Origin: Bacteroidales bacterium
GTDB taxonomy: Bacteria > Bacteroidota > Bacteroidia > Bacteroidales > UBA1715
Assembly (NCBI GenBank): GCA_031286165.1
Contig: JAITUU010000045.1
Coordinates: 1 to 64,000, forward strand
Direction: 5' to 3'
DNA: 64,000 nt
In this document: positions 57,180 through 64,000 of the stretch, piece by piece
Numbering within the stretch: the first letter of the stretch is position 1
How the letters are laid out: each line of letters starts with the position of its first letter
The notes under the pieces: generated by a model
The model's database searches: none
The model's input: the letters and a program-made list of their open reading frames with translations, nothing else
What the model was told of the DNA's origin: nothing
Position numbers and translations under genes: made by a program

Positions 57180-58361
57180 TTATTTTTGTTCCGAAAATTT
57201 CAAATAAGTGTCCATATCTTTGTCGCCTCTGCCGGAGAGGGTGAGCACCACTACGTCTTCGGGGCGGAACTTCATGTAGGGCAGTGCGCCCAGCGCGTGC
57301 GAACTTTCGAGGGCGGGAATAATGCCCTCCAAGCGAGTGAGTTCAAAGGCGGCGCGAACGGCTTCATCATCGGTAATGGCGAGTACTTGTGCGCGTTTTT
57401 GTTGTGCCAAATGCGCAAAGAGCGGACCCACGCCGGGGTAGTCCAATCCGGCGGAAATGGAGTAAGGTTCTTCTATTTGTCCGTCTTCGGTTTGCATGAG
57501 CAGGGTGCGTGCGCCGTGAATAATGCCTTCGGTGCCGAGGTGAATGGTGGCAGCACTTTCGCCGCTATCCACGCCTTTTCCGGCGGCTTCGGCAAAGGCA
57601 AATTTTACGCGGTCTTCGTTCAAATAGTGATACACCGTTCCGGCAGCATTGCTTCCGCCGCCGATGCACGCCATAAGGTAGTCGGGATAGTCGCGCCCTT
57701 CTTTTTCGAGCAGTTGCACTTTGATTTCGGCACTGATAACCGATTGCAGGCGGGCAACCATGTCGGGGTACGGGTGCGGACCGCTTGCCGTGCCGAGAAT
57801 GTAGAACGTGTCGTCCGGGTGCGAACACCAATCGCGGATAGCCTCGTTGCAGGCATCTTTGAGGGTCATATTGCCGCTCGTAACGGGCACCACCGTTGCG
57901 CCGAGCATTTCCATGCGTTTCACGTTCGGCAGTTGGCGTTCCACATCTACTTTGCCCATATACACTATGCAGGGCAGGTTCATGAGGGCGCACACGGTAG
58001 CGGTGGCTACGCCGTGTTGTCCGGCACCGGTTTCGGCTATAATGCGGGTTTTGCCCATGTGCTTGGCAAGGAGAATTTGCCCCAGCGCGTTGTTAATTTT
58101 GTGTGCGCCGGTGTGATTGAGGTCTTCGCGTTTGAGGTATATTTTCGCGCCGTATTTTTCGCTCAGCCGTTTGGCGTGGTAGAGCGGCGAAGGGCGACCC
58201 ACATAGTCGCGCAGCAGCGAGTGAAATTCGGTTTGAAACGCCTCGCTTTCTATCACCTGCCGATAGGTAGTTTGCAAATCGTGCACGCAGCGGTATAAAA
58301 TTTCGGGAATGTAGGCTCCGCCAAATTCTCCGTAAAATCCGTTTTCATCTACTTGATACAT
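57180..58361 (-). CDS. trpB: tryptophan synthase beta subunit
   Basis: The 393-residue PLP enzyme joins indole and serine. The start GFYGEFGGAYIPEILYRCVH is standard; PLP Lys is in DLNHTGAHKINNALGQI, phosphate-binding GGGSNAAG in CIGGGSNAAGTVYH, and LSGRGDKDMDTY closes the fold. It is the first structural gene of the operon, preceded by the leader and terminator at 58404-58525. trpB rather than trpE leading is the usual Bacteroidetes order. Confidence 0.97.
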   Translation of the reverse strand: MYQVDENGFYGEFGGAYIPEILYRCVHDLQTTYRQVIESEAFQTEFHSLLRDYVGRPSPLYHAKRLSEKYGAKIYLKREDLNHTGAHKINNALGQILLAKHMGKTRIIAETGAGQHGVATATVCALMNLPCIVYMGKVDVERQLPNVKRMEMLGATVVPVTSGNMTLKDACNEAIRDWCSHPDDTFYILGTASGPHPYPDMVARLQSVISAEIKVQLLEKEGRDYPDYLMACIGGGSNAAGTVYHYLNEDRVKFAFAEAAGKGVDSGESAATIHLGTEGIIHGARTLLMQTEDGQIEEPYSISAGLDYPGVGPLFAHLAQQKRAQVLAITDDEAVRAAFELTRLEGIIPALESSHALGALPYMKFRPEDVVVLTLSGRGDKDMDTYLKFSEQK

Positions 58362-58403
58362 AATAGTTATTAGTTGTTAGTTTTTAGTAATCTGTTTGAA
58401 ATT

Positions 58404-58439
58404 AAAAAAGGTCTATCGTAAGACGATAGACCTTTTTTT
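58404..58439 (-). terminator. trp attenuator terminator
   Basis: On the minus strand GGTCTATCGT, loop CTT, ACGATAGACC, then six T; A-tract upstream. It stands between the leader peptide gene and trpB, not after an expressed gene, so its natural reading is as a regulated terminator (3:4 hairpin). The A-tract also makes it possible in the plus direction. Confidence 0.9.
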
Positions 58440-58477
58440 GTGTTCACTATATTACAAATAGGCAACCTTGCTTACGA

Positions 58478-58525
58478 CTATGAGAGTTGTAAGTTGCGCC
58501 ACCAATATTTGTTTGAAATTGTCAT
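58478..58525 (-). CDS. trpL: trp leader peptide (15 aa) with tandem Trp codons
   Basis: The minus strand reads MTISNKYWWRNLQLS then TAG. TGG TGG lie at 58499-58504. The GCAAC...TTAC after them can pair with GTAA...GTTGC after the stop (1:2). The TCGTAAG at 58471-58477, directly after the stop, is complementary to CTTACGA at 58416-58422 in the terminator (2:3). A ribosome held at the Trp codons masks the first arm and lets the antiterminator form; a ribosome at the stop masks TCGTAAG and the terminator forms. Too short to be seen as an ordinary gene. The peptide sequence and structure are read directly; the mechanism is inferred by analogy to enteric trpL. Confidence 0.82.
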   Translation of the reverse strand: MTISNKYWWRNLQLS

Positions 58526-58542
58526 TGCTTTGTTATTTTTTG

Positions 58543-58573
58543 CAAATGTAGTATTATTTTTTATTTGTGGAAA
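58543..58573 (-). promoter_or_regulatory. promoter of the trp operon
   Basis: TTTC (58573-58570), 19 bases, TACATTTG (58550-58543) on the minus strand: a perfect -7 box and a 3 of 4 -33 box. Transcription would begin near 58536, about 10 bases before the leader peptide ATG. Confidence 0.65.
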
Positions 58574-58613
58574 TAAATTTTTTGAAAATTTTACGCGGAA
58601 TACGCAAAAATCC

Positions 58614-59711
58614 TTACACATTGAATCGGAAGTGCATAATATCACCGTCTTGCACTACGTATTCTTTGCCTTCTACATTCATTTTTCCTGCTTCTTTTAC
58701 TGCTTGTTCCGAGCCGTATTTTACAAAATCAGCAAATTTGATAACTTCGGCACGAATGAAACCTTTTTCAAAATCGCTGTGAATAACGCCTGCTGCCTGC
58801 GGTGCTTTGAATCCTTTGTGATAGGTCCATGCACGCACTTCTTTCACGCCGGCGGTAAAGTAGGTTTCTAAATTGAGCATGGCGTAGGCTTTGCGAATGA
58901 GTTTATTCAATCCGGGTTCACTCAGTCCTATATCTTGCAAAAACAGTTGTCGTTCTTCGGGGTCTTCCAATTCGCCAATTTCGGCTTCTATGGCGGTGGC
59001 AAGCGTGAGCACTTCGGCTTGTTCGCCGGCTACGGCTTGTTGCAGTGCGTCCACGTATTTATTGCCTGTAATTCCTTTTTCATCAACATTGCACACATAC
59101 ATTACCGGTTTCAACGTAATTAAATGCAGGTCGTAAATAGCGGCTTGTTCGTTTTCGTCTAACCCCAAACTGCGCACGGAATTGCCGCCCACAAGGTGAG
59201 CATGAACCCGTTCGAGCACGTTGGAAATATATTTTGCCTCTTTATCGCCGCCGGTTTGTGCTTGTTTTTTTACTTTTTGCAGGCGACCTTCCACGCTTTC
59301 CAAATCTTTGAGTTGAAGTTCTATATCTATGGTTTCTTTGTCGCGCACAGGGTCTATGGAACCGTCCACGTGGGTAATGTTTTCGTTTTCAAAACAACGC
59401 AATACGTGAATTATGGCATCGGTTTCGCGAATGTTGGCGAGAAATTTATTGCCCAAACCTTCGCCTTTGCTGGCACCTTTTACCAAACCGGCAATATCCA
59501 CAATTTCCACCGTAGTGGGCACTATGCGTTCGGGTTTTACTATGGTTTCCAACTGTTGCAGGCGTTCATCGGGCACGGTAATCATACCCACATTGGGTTC
59601 TATGGTGCAAAACGGAAAATTTGCCGCTTGTGCTTTTGCATTTGTTAAACAGTTAAAAAGGGTTGATTTTCCTACGTTTGGCAAACCCACAATTCCACAT
59701 TTTAGTCCCAT
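58614..59711 (-). CDS. ychF: ribosome-binding ATPase YchF
   Basis: This 365-residue Obg-family P-loop protein prefers ATP. G1 is [13 protein letters not shown] (about 8-20), G3 is [19 protein letters not shown]4 is the YchF-type NVDEKG instead of NKxD (which explains ATP use), and the C-terminal TGS domain (about 280-365) ends in [16 protein letters not shown]. It binds ribosomes and is linked to stress and redox response. Monocistronic; the trp promoter begins 40 bases after its stop codon. Confidence 0.95.
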   Translation of the reverse strand: MGLKCGIVGLPNVGKSTLFNCLTNAKAQAANFPFCTIEPNVGMITVPDERLQQLETIVKPERIVPTTVEIVDIAGLVKGASKGEGLGNKFLANIRETDAIIHVLRCFENENITHVDGSIDPVRDKETIDIELQLKDLESVEGRLQKVKKQAQTGGDKEAKYISNVLERVHAHLVGGNSVRSLGLDENEQAAIYDLHLITLKPVMYVCNVDEKGITGNKYVDALQQAVAGEQAEVLTLATAIEAEIGELEDPEERQLFLQDIGLSEPGLNKLIRKAYAMLNLETYFTAGVKEVRAWTYHKGFKAPQAAGVIHSDFEKGFIRAEVIKFADFVKYGSEQAVKEAGKMNVEGKEYVVQDGDIMHFRFNV

Positions 59712-59743
59712 GATTTTTAAATTTTGCGCAAAAATACAATTTA

Positions 59744-59774
59744 ATTGAGAATTGAAAGTTGAAAATTGAAAATT
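59744..59774. repeat. GTTGAAA-type heptamer repeat
   Basis: TTGAGAATTGAAAGTTGAAA then ATTGAAAATT, in the gap upstream of ychF. Same family as 10052-10091. Confidence 0.6.
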
Positions 59775-59817
59775 ATTTGGTTTCTGCTCTCGGTTCTCTG
59801 TTCTCAGTTATTCAACA

Positions 59818-60771
59818 TTAACCGTTGCTTTTAACTTTCAACCGGGCGATAGCCGCTATGTGCGCTTGTTCGGTTTGTTCGCCGTTGTAATCAAAAACCT
59901 TCCATACTTGCCATGCTTGGTGAAATTCGCCGGGTTGCAGGTGTGCAAGTGGTGCGTGGTATTCTAATTCTAAGAGGGCGTTTGTCTGCTCGTGTTCGGT
60001 GTGATTGTAAATTTCTATAAGGGCGTGTTCGGGGTGAATTTCTTCGGCTTCGTGGTGTTCAAACAAAATTTCGAGTATGTGCGTAGGGCTAACGCCCCAA
60101 ATATGTGCTTGGGTGGGGTATATAAAGGTTTTCGATGAACGTTCGCCTTTGTGTGTTTCGGGTTCGCAAGGGTTGTAGGTGAAATAATCGCCCACAAACG
60201 AGTAGGGCATTTCTTGGGAATTGTTGTTCAACACCGGCACGATTTTGCAGTTTTCTTGCGTAGTTTTCACGTAGGCTCTGGCGTAGCCGTCTATGCGGGT
60301 ATTGTACCAAATATCCCACACAAATTCACACTCGCTTACATTTTCTATGGTTGTGTATATAAAAATAGAGCCATCGGGATTGATATGTATGGCTTTGGTA
60401 AGTACCACGCCCCAAATAGGACTTGGTGGGCTTTGCAAAATGATTGCATTCGCTGTTTTTTCAAGTATGGTATATTCGCCCAACGTGCAAAATGGGTCGG
60501 GGGGCCACACATCGGCAGCGGCGCGTTTGCTTTCGTTTACACTTTGCTGCGTCCACCACGTACTTTGCGCTCCGAGCCAAATAGTGTGCCCGCAAATGGG
60601 TGAAAAATCAGTTTCGGCGGTAACTGCTTCGCTGCGTGTCCACAGGTTTTCGTTCGATTTGAGAATGTTTGCGGAATTGTTTTTTGAAAGAAATACAATG
60701 GTACCGCCTACTTTGGTGGCTATGCCTACGCGCACGCCGGCATTTTCTATGTAGTCAAGGTGGGGATTCAT
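59818..60771 (-). CDS. DUF4380-like protein
   Basis: The 317-residue protein lacks a signal peptide and is rich in Trp and beta-strand pattern (ICGHTIWLGAQSTWWTQQS, DVWPPDPFCTLGEYTI, FVWDIWYNTRIDGYAR). The general layout fits DUF4380, a galactose-mutarotase-like fold with an unknown sugar-related role. HAHLQPGEFHQAWQVWKVFD-type text near the C-terminus is also family-like. Confidence in the family is moderate. It follows sprE by 24 bases on the same strand. Confidence 0.55.
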   Translation of the reverse strand: MNPHLDYIENAGVRVGIATKVGGTIVFLSKNNSANILKSNENLWTRSEAVTAETDFSPICGHTIWLGAQSTWWTQQSVNESKRAAADVWPPDPFCTLGEYTILEKTANAIILQSPPSPIWGVVLTKAIHINPDGSIFIYTTIENVSECEFVWDIWYNTRIDGYARAYVKTTQENCKIVPVLNNNSQEMPYSFVGDYFTYNPCEPETHKGERSSKTFIYPTQAHIWGVSPTHILEILFEHHEAEEIHPEHALIEIYNHTEHEQTNALLELEYHAPLAHLQPGEFHQAWQVWKVFDYNGEQTEQAHIAAIARLKVKSNG

Positions 60772-60795
60772 ACGAAAATTCAGTGTTTTTGAGGG

Positions 60796-63513
60796 TTAGC
60801 GAGAATAATGTTCTTTGAAAAATTTCAGGTAGGCATCTACATCGCGGCTTTGCACAAGTGCTTGGTAATTTTGCGCCGAAATAATAAAGTGCGAGGTAAA
60901 TACTTTTTCTATGCCGGTGAATATTTCTTGATTATAATTTACCAAATCAAAGTAATTCATAGCCTGATTGAGCGATTCAAAAGGACTGATAACCAATAGA
61001 TTGATTTTCGATGAGAGGGATTTTGTTTGAATATCGAAATCGAAATTGGTGAAATAATCGAGGTTGTAATTGATGGCATTGAATTTCACTTGATTTATAT
61101 CAACAAGGTCGGCTTTCACGGCGAGTACGTAGTAGAATGGCGGCGGAGTGGGGGTTATAAACACTTCTTTTTCTTCTTCCTGTGGCGTTTCCGTGCGTGC
61201 GCTTGCAGTAGTTGTTTGCGAAGTTCGTGCTATGTGCGCATTCATTAAGTAGGCTATTTGCGTGCTATCATTTTGTGCTATATAATTGAGCAGCGATTTT
61301 GCAAGCGGTGTATTTTCGGCTTTGGGGTATTGTTTCACAAAATCGGTGAGTTGCGCTTGCAGCGTGGGAATACCGGCAAGTCTGCCTTCGCTCATGGCGC
61401 GTAAAAACTGAAATTGCGGCGTTAAGTAGGCATCGGGGAATTTTTGCTGTTGGTCTTTGCTGAGTTGCAGCACGGTGGCATAATCGCCGCGAGTGTAGGC
61501 TTTATAGGCATCGGCATAGAGTTTTTCGAGTTGTTTTTCCTGCGCTTTTATGTCTTTCTGAAAATCGGGATTAGAAAGTGCTTTGGCGTAGTTTGTGTGC
61601 GGATATTGCTTAATCACCTGTGCTTTGTAACTATCGGCTTTTGCAAAATTTTGTTCTTTCTCGTACAATTTATACAAATAATAGAGTGCGATAGGGGTAT
61701 AGGTGCTGTTCGGAAAGCGTTTTACGTATTCTTCGAGGGTGGCAATTGCCATTGTATTGTCGCCAATCAAATTCATGTAGGTCATGCCTTTATTGAAAAG
61801 TCCGTCTTCGAGCCGCCGGGTAGAAAGTGCCATGGCGGAATCGGTGAGCGGTAAATTTTGCAAATAGTATTGACGGGTGCGGGTGTCGGTAACTTTTGCT
61901 ACTGTTTGTTCGTTGGTTTTTTCATCGCCGCTCGCATCGGTAGTTTCATCGGGAATAGCGGCAAAGGTGCTTCCTCGCGCCGACCTGCGCCAATTATCTT
62001 CGAGTGTGCGGTCGCCCCAGCGTTGTTTAAATTCGGTTCGCCCCAAGCGTACGGCGGTTTCGTTGTAAAAATACCATTTCCCGGCTTGTCCGTTTTGCAT
62101 GGAATTTGCCAAATCCTGTTGTCCATACATGAGCGCGTTTTGCGTTTCGAGCAATTGTTGTTCTTGTTTCTGGCGGTCTTCTTCGTTGAGGCGGCGAATA
62201 ATGTTGTCTATGTAATTATTGCGTTCTTTTTCGGTCATTTTTGCCATACGTTGCAGGCTGTCTTCGGTGTGTGCCATAGAGTGATAGCGAGCGAGCACGT
62301 TGAGTTTATTCGATTTTGCCTGTACGGTGGCGTAATTGCGGTATTCCTGCGGAAGCACCATCATGGCACTGTCGTAAAAAGGCTGTGCTGCCAAATAATT
62401 GCGTTGATTGTAGTAAATATTGCCAATGGCAAGGAGCGACATTGCTTTTTGCTGTTTGTTGGCAGCACTTGTTTCCACCGATTTTTTGTAAAACGTCAAA
62501 GCATTTTCTTCGTCATTTTCGGCTATATACACATTGGCAAGGGCAAAATAAATTTGGTCTTTGAAATCGGCGTTCTTTTTATCTTTGAGTAATTTTTTGA
62601 GCGCGGCTATGGTGGTAGCACTCGAACCGCGTCCGCCTTCAAATGCCGTAGCTTGGCTAATGCGTGCATTGAATGCAAATTCGTAGTTGGGATTGAGCGA
62701 AAGCACTGCGGCAAACTGTTCTACCGCTTTTTCGTTAATATCCATTTCTTTGTAGAGTTGCGCCAAAATGTAGTGATAGCGCACCAGCGTTTTTTTATTC
62801 GTAGTGTAATCTATGGCGAGTTGCATATACGTAATTGCTTCTTCGTATTTTCCCATGCGAATAAAAATATCGGCATAAATGGCGAAAAATTCGCTGCGCA
62901 AATGTTCGGGAAAATCCTTTGAATCGGCTACTTTATCGAGCACGTCTTTGGCGTCATCGTATTGCTGCATTGCTACTTTGGTGTGAGCCAGCCATAGCGT
63001 GGCGGTGTAGCGCACTTCGGGATTGTTGCGATATTCGGCGGTAAGAAAGAGGAAGTTTTTTTGTGCTTCAAAGTAGTTTTGTTTCATAAATAAGGCTTTG
63101 CCCAGCAGCAAATAGGCATCGTCTATCCAATTATTGTACTCGCGGCGATAGTAAAATTCACGTTCTTTGTCGGTGGAAGGTGCCTTTGTTTGCTTTGGAC
63201 GAGCGGTAATGGAGTGTTTTTTTATCAGTTTTGTAGATTTTGTAATTGCTCTATCCATTTCGCCCTGCACGTTTGCCATTGCGCTTGGTTGGGTAAAGAA
63301 AAACACCGGTAAAATATCGTTGAACGGTTCTTGAAATTCTTTTTCGGCACGGTTCATACCTTGCTTGAAAGCCTCGTTGCCATTGAAAAAAATATTGTAG
63401 CGACTCACCACATTGTGATAATTTCGCGTGAGCGCGGTGTTTTTAGTAGGAGCGCAGGCTGCCGCTATAAGTACACTCGCCGCTATAACAAAATATGTGT
63501 AGGTTGATTTCAC
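60796..63513 (-). CDS. porW: SprE/PorW-type TPR lipoprotein of the type IX secretion system
   Basis: I chose the GTG at 63513 (905 residues) as start: it gives a proper lipoprotein signal (read with M for the GTG, MKSTYTYFVIAASVLIAAAC, lipid Cys at 20). The ATG at 63693 would put 60 odd residues before it and exactly face the start of the divergent gene. The family start NYHNVVSRYNIFFNGNEAFK is clear. TPR repeats run through about 150-400 and 580-720. SprE/PorW is required for T9SS secretion and gliding in Flavobacterium and for PorW function in Porphyromonas. Confidence 0.85.
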   Translation of the reverse strand: MKSTYTYFVIAASVLIAAACAPTKNTALTRNYHNVVSRYNIFFNGNEAFKQGMNRAEKEFQEPFNDILPVFFFTQPSAMANVQGEMDRAITKSTKLIKKHSITARPKQTKAPSTDKEREFYYRREYNNWIDDAYLLLGKALFMKQNYFEAQKNFLFLTAEYRNNPEVRYTATLWLAHTKVAMQQYDDAKDVLDKVADSKDFPEHLRSEFFAIYADIFIRMGKYEEAITYMQLAIDYTTNKKTLVRYHYILAQLYKEMDINEKAVEQFAAVLSLNPNYEFAFNARISQATAFEGGRGSSATTIAALKKLLKDKKNADFKDQIYFALANVYIAENDEENALTFYKKSVETSAANKQQKAMSLLAIGNIYYNQRNYLAAQPFYDSAMMVLPQEYRNYATVQAKSNKLNVLARYHSMAHTEDSLQRMAKMTEKERNNYIDNIIRRLNEEDRQKQEQQLLETQNALMYGQQDLANSMQNGQAGKWYFYNETAVRLGRTEFKQRWGDRTLEDNWRRSARGSTFAAIPDETTDASGDEKTNEQTVAKVTDTRTRQYYLQNLPLTDSAMALSTRRLEDGLFNKGMTYMNLIGDNTMAIATLEEYVKRFPNSTYTPIALYYLYKLYEKEQNFAKADSYKAQVIKQYPHTNYAKALSNPDFQKDIKAQEKQLEKLYADAYKAYTRGDYATVLQLSKDQQQKFPDAYLTPQFQFLRAMSEGRLAGIPTLQAQLTDFVKQYPKAENTPLAKSLLNYIAQNDSTQIAYLMNAHIARTSQTTTASARTETPQEEEKEVFITPTPPPFYYVLAVKADLVDINQVKFNAINYNLDYFTNFDFDIQTKSLSSKINLLVISPFESLNQAMNYFDLVNYNQEIFTGIEKVFTSHFIISAQNYQALVQSRDVDAYLKFFKEHYSR

Positions 63514-63617
63514 GTAGTTTTGCTTGTTCTTTATAATACTTTTTACAAAACGCAAAAGAACGAAAAAAATTGCAGTAATCACAAGCAGGTTGATAAATAG
63601 TGCGAAAAAAAGAAAAA

Positions 63618-63646
63618 TTGCACTTCGCGCAAAGTTTGTATATTTG
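63618..63646 (+). promoter_or_regulatory. promoter of the GH65 gene
   Basis: TTG at 63618-63620, 18 bases, TATATTTG at 63639-63646: a fair Bacteroidetes promoter, 45 bases before the ATG at 63692. Confidence 0.5.
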
Positions 63647-63691
63647 CAAAGTTTAACTAAAAAAACTCCAACAATTAATAAAAACAATCTC

Positions 63692-64000
63692 ATGAACCTT
63701 TTTCAAACTCACGAATGGCAAATTATAGAAACGGAATTTAATGCCGAGCGCCACCAAATAGCCGAAAGTATTTTTAGCATAGGCAACGGACACATGGGGC
63801 AGCGAGCCAATTTTGAAGAACAGTACAGTGGAAAATCGCTGCGCGGTAATTACATTGGCGGCGTATTTTTCCCCGACAAAACGCGCGTGGGCTGGTGGAA
63901 AAACGGCTATCCTGATTATTTTGCAAAAGTGCTCAATGCCCCTTCGTGGATTGGTGTGAATGTGTGGATAAATAACCACGCGCTCGATGTGGCACAGTGC
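63692..64000 (+). CDS. glycoside hydrolase/phosphorylase family 65, 5' part
   Basis: The open frame runs off the window after 103 residues. MNLFQTHEWQIIETEFNAER followed by IAESIFSIGNGHMGQRANFE, then SLRGNYIGGVFF and GWWKNGYPDYFAKVLNAP, is the N-terminal beta-sandwich of GH65 enzymes such as maltose or kojibiose phosphorylase. Substrate cannot be told from this part. Together with glgP it suggests storage-glucan or alpha-glucoside use, though they are 28 kb apart. Confidence 0.85.
   Translation, partial: MNLFQTHEWQIIETEFNAERHQIAESIFSIGNGHMGQRANFEEQYSGKSLRGNYIGGVFFPDKTRVGWWKNGYPDYFAKVLNAPSWIGVNVWINNHALDVAQC

Noticed and set aside
56436..58298. 620-codon plus-strand open frame
   Set aside because: It is antisense to trpE and trpB, which are certain. 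Its translation has no domain pattern and is rich in His, Phe, Cys and Arg as expected for a reversed frame of this codon bias.
61858..62592. 244-codon plus-strand open frame
   Set aside because: Antisense to the SprE/PorW gene; no recognisable domain or plausible start region.

Overview
The window is chromosomal DNA from a member of the Bacteroidetes. The evidence is the gene set (batD/batE, the gliding/type IX secretion lipoproteins GldB and SprE/PorW, a trpBEGDCFA-type operon, a VTC/DUF4956/DUF2490 cluster, an RRM protein, a split atpDC pair) and repeated promoters of the form TTTG or TTG, 18-21 bases, TAnnTTTG, which is the Bacteroidetes sigma-A pattern. I saw no rRNA, tRNA or CRISPR array. 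The family or order cannot be fixed from sequence reading alone.

Layout. 1-7.0 kb: the 3' end of an IS1595-like transposase, batD-batE-pyrF, a small membrane protein, a Wzz-like protein, a deoxynucleoside kinase and a SpoIID-like protein. 7.2-18.9 kb: SNF2 helicase, Rho with a large Asn/Gln/His-rich insertion, a Na/Pi symporter, an MmeI-like restriction-methylase fusion carrying five in-phase palindromes, gldB and a 2-hydroxyacid dehydrogenase. 19-28.3 kb (mostly minus strand): phosphate transporter plus DUF47 partner, hisA, fabD, a MalY/PatB aminotransferase, atpDC and a 23S rRNA methyltransferase. 28.4-46.9 kb: a TonB-like protein, ispE, D-lactate dehydrogenase, a Kef-type antiporter, glycogen phosphorylase, the VTC cluster, mutS, an RRM protein, ddl, tex and a TatD hydrolase.

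46.8-58.5 kb (minus strand) is the tryptophan operon, read in the order trpB-trpE-(membrane protein)-(3.9-kb island)-trpG-(GxxExxY gene)-trpD-trpC-trpF-trpA. It starts with what looks like a complete ribosome-mediated attenuator: a promoter, a 15-codon leader peptide with tandem Trp codons, competing RNA helices and an intrinsic terminator just upstream of trpB. The island carries a DUF4143 ATPase whose start codon lies in an inverted-repeat array, a broken DUF1016 gene, an orphan coiled-coil membrane protein and a DUF1016 nuclease gene with tandem palindromic repeats. A separate dispersed repeat family, beginning near GTCTGAACC, sits in the trpC/trpD, trpD/GxxExxY and GxxExxY/trpG gaps and supplies the last codons of trpG.

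58.6-64 kb: ychF, a DUF4380-like protein, sprE/porW and the start of a family 65 glycoside phosphorylase/hydrolase.

The main points of interest are the trp attenuator, the two unrelated families of palindromic elements that sit inside reading frames in a single phase, and the repeat-bounded GxxExxY cassette in the trp operon.
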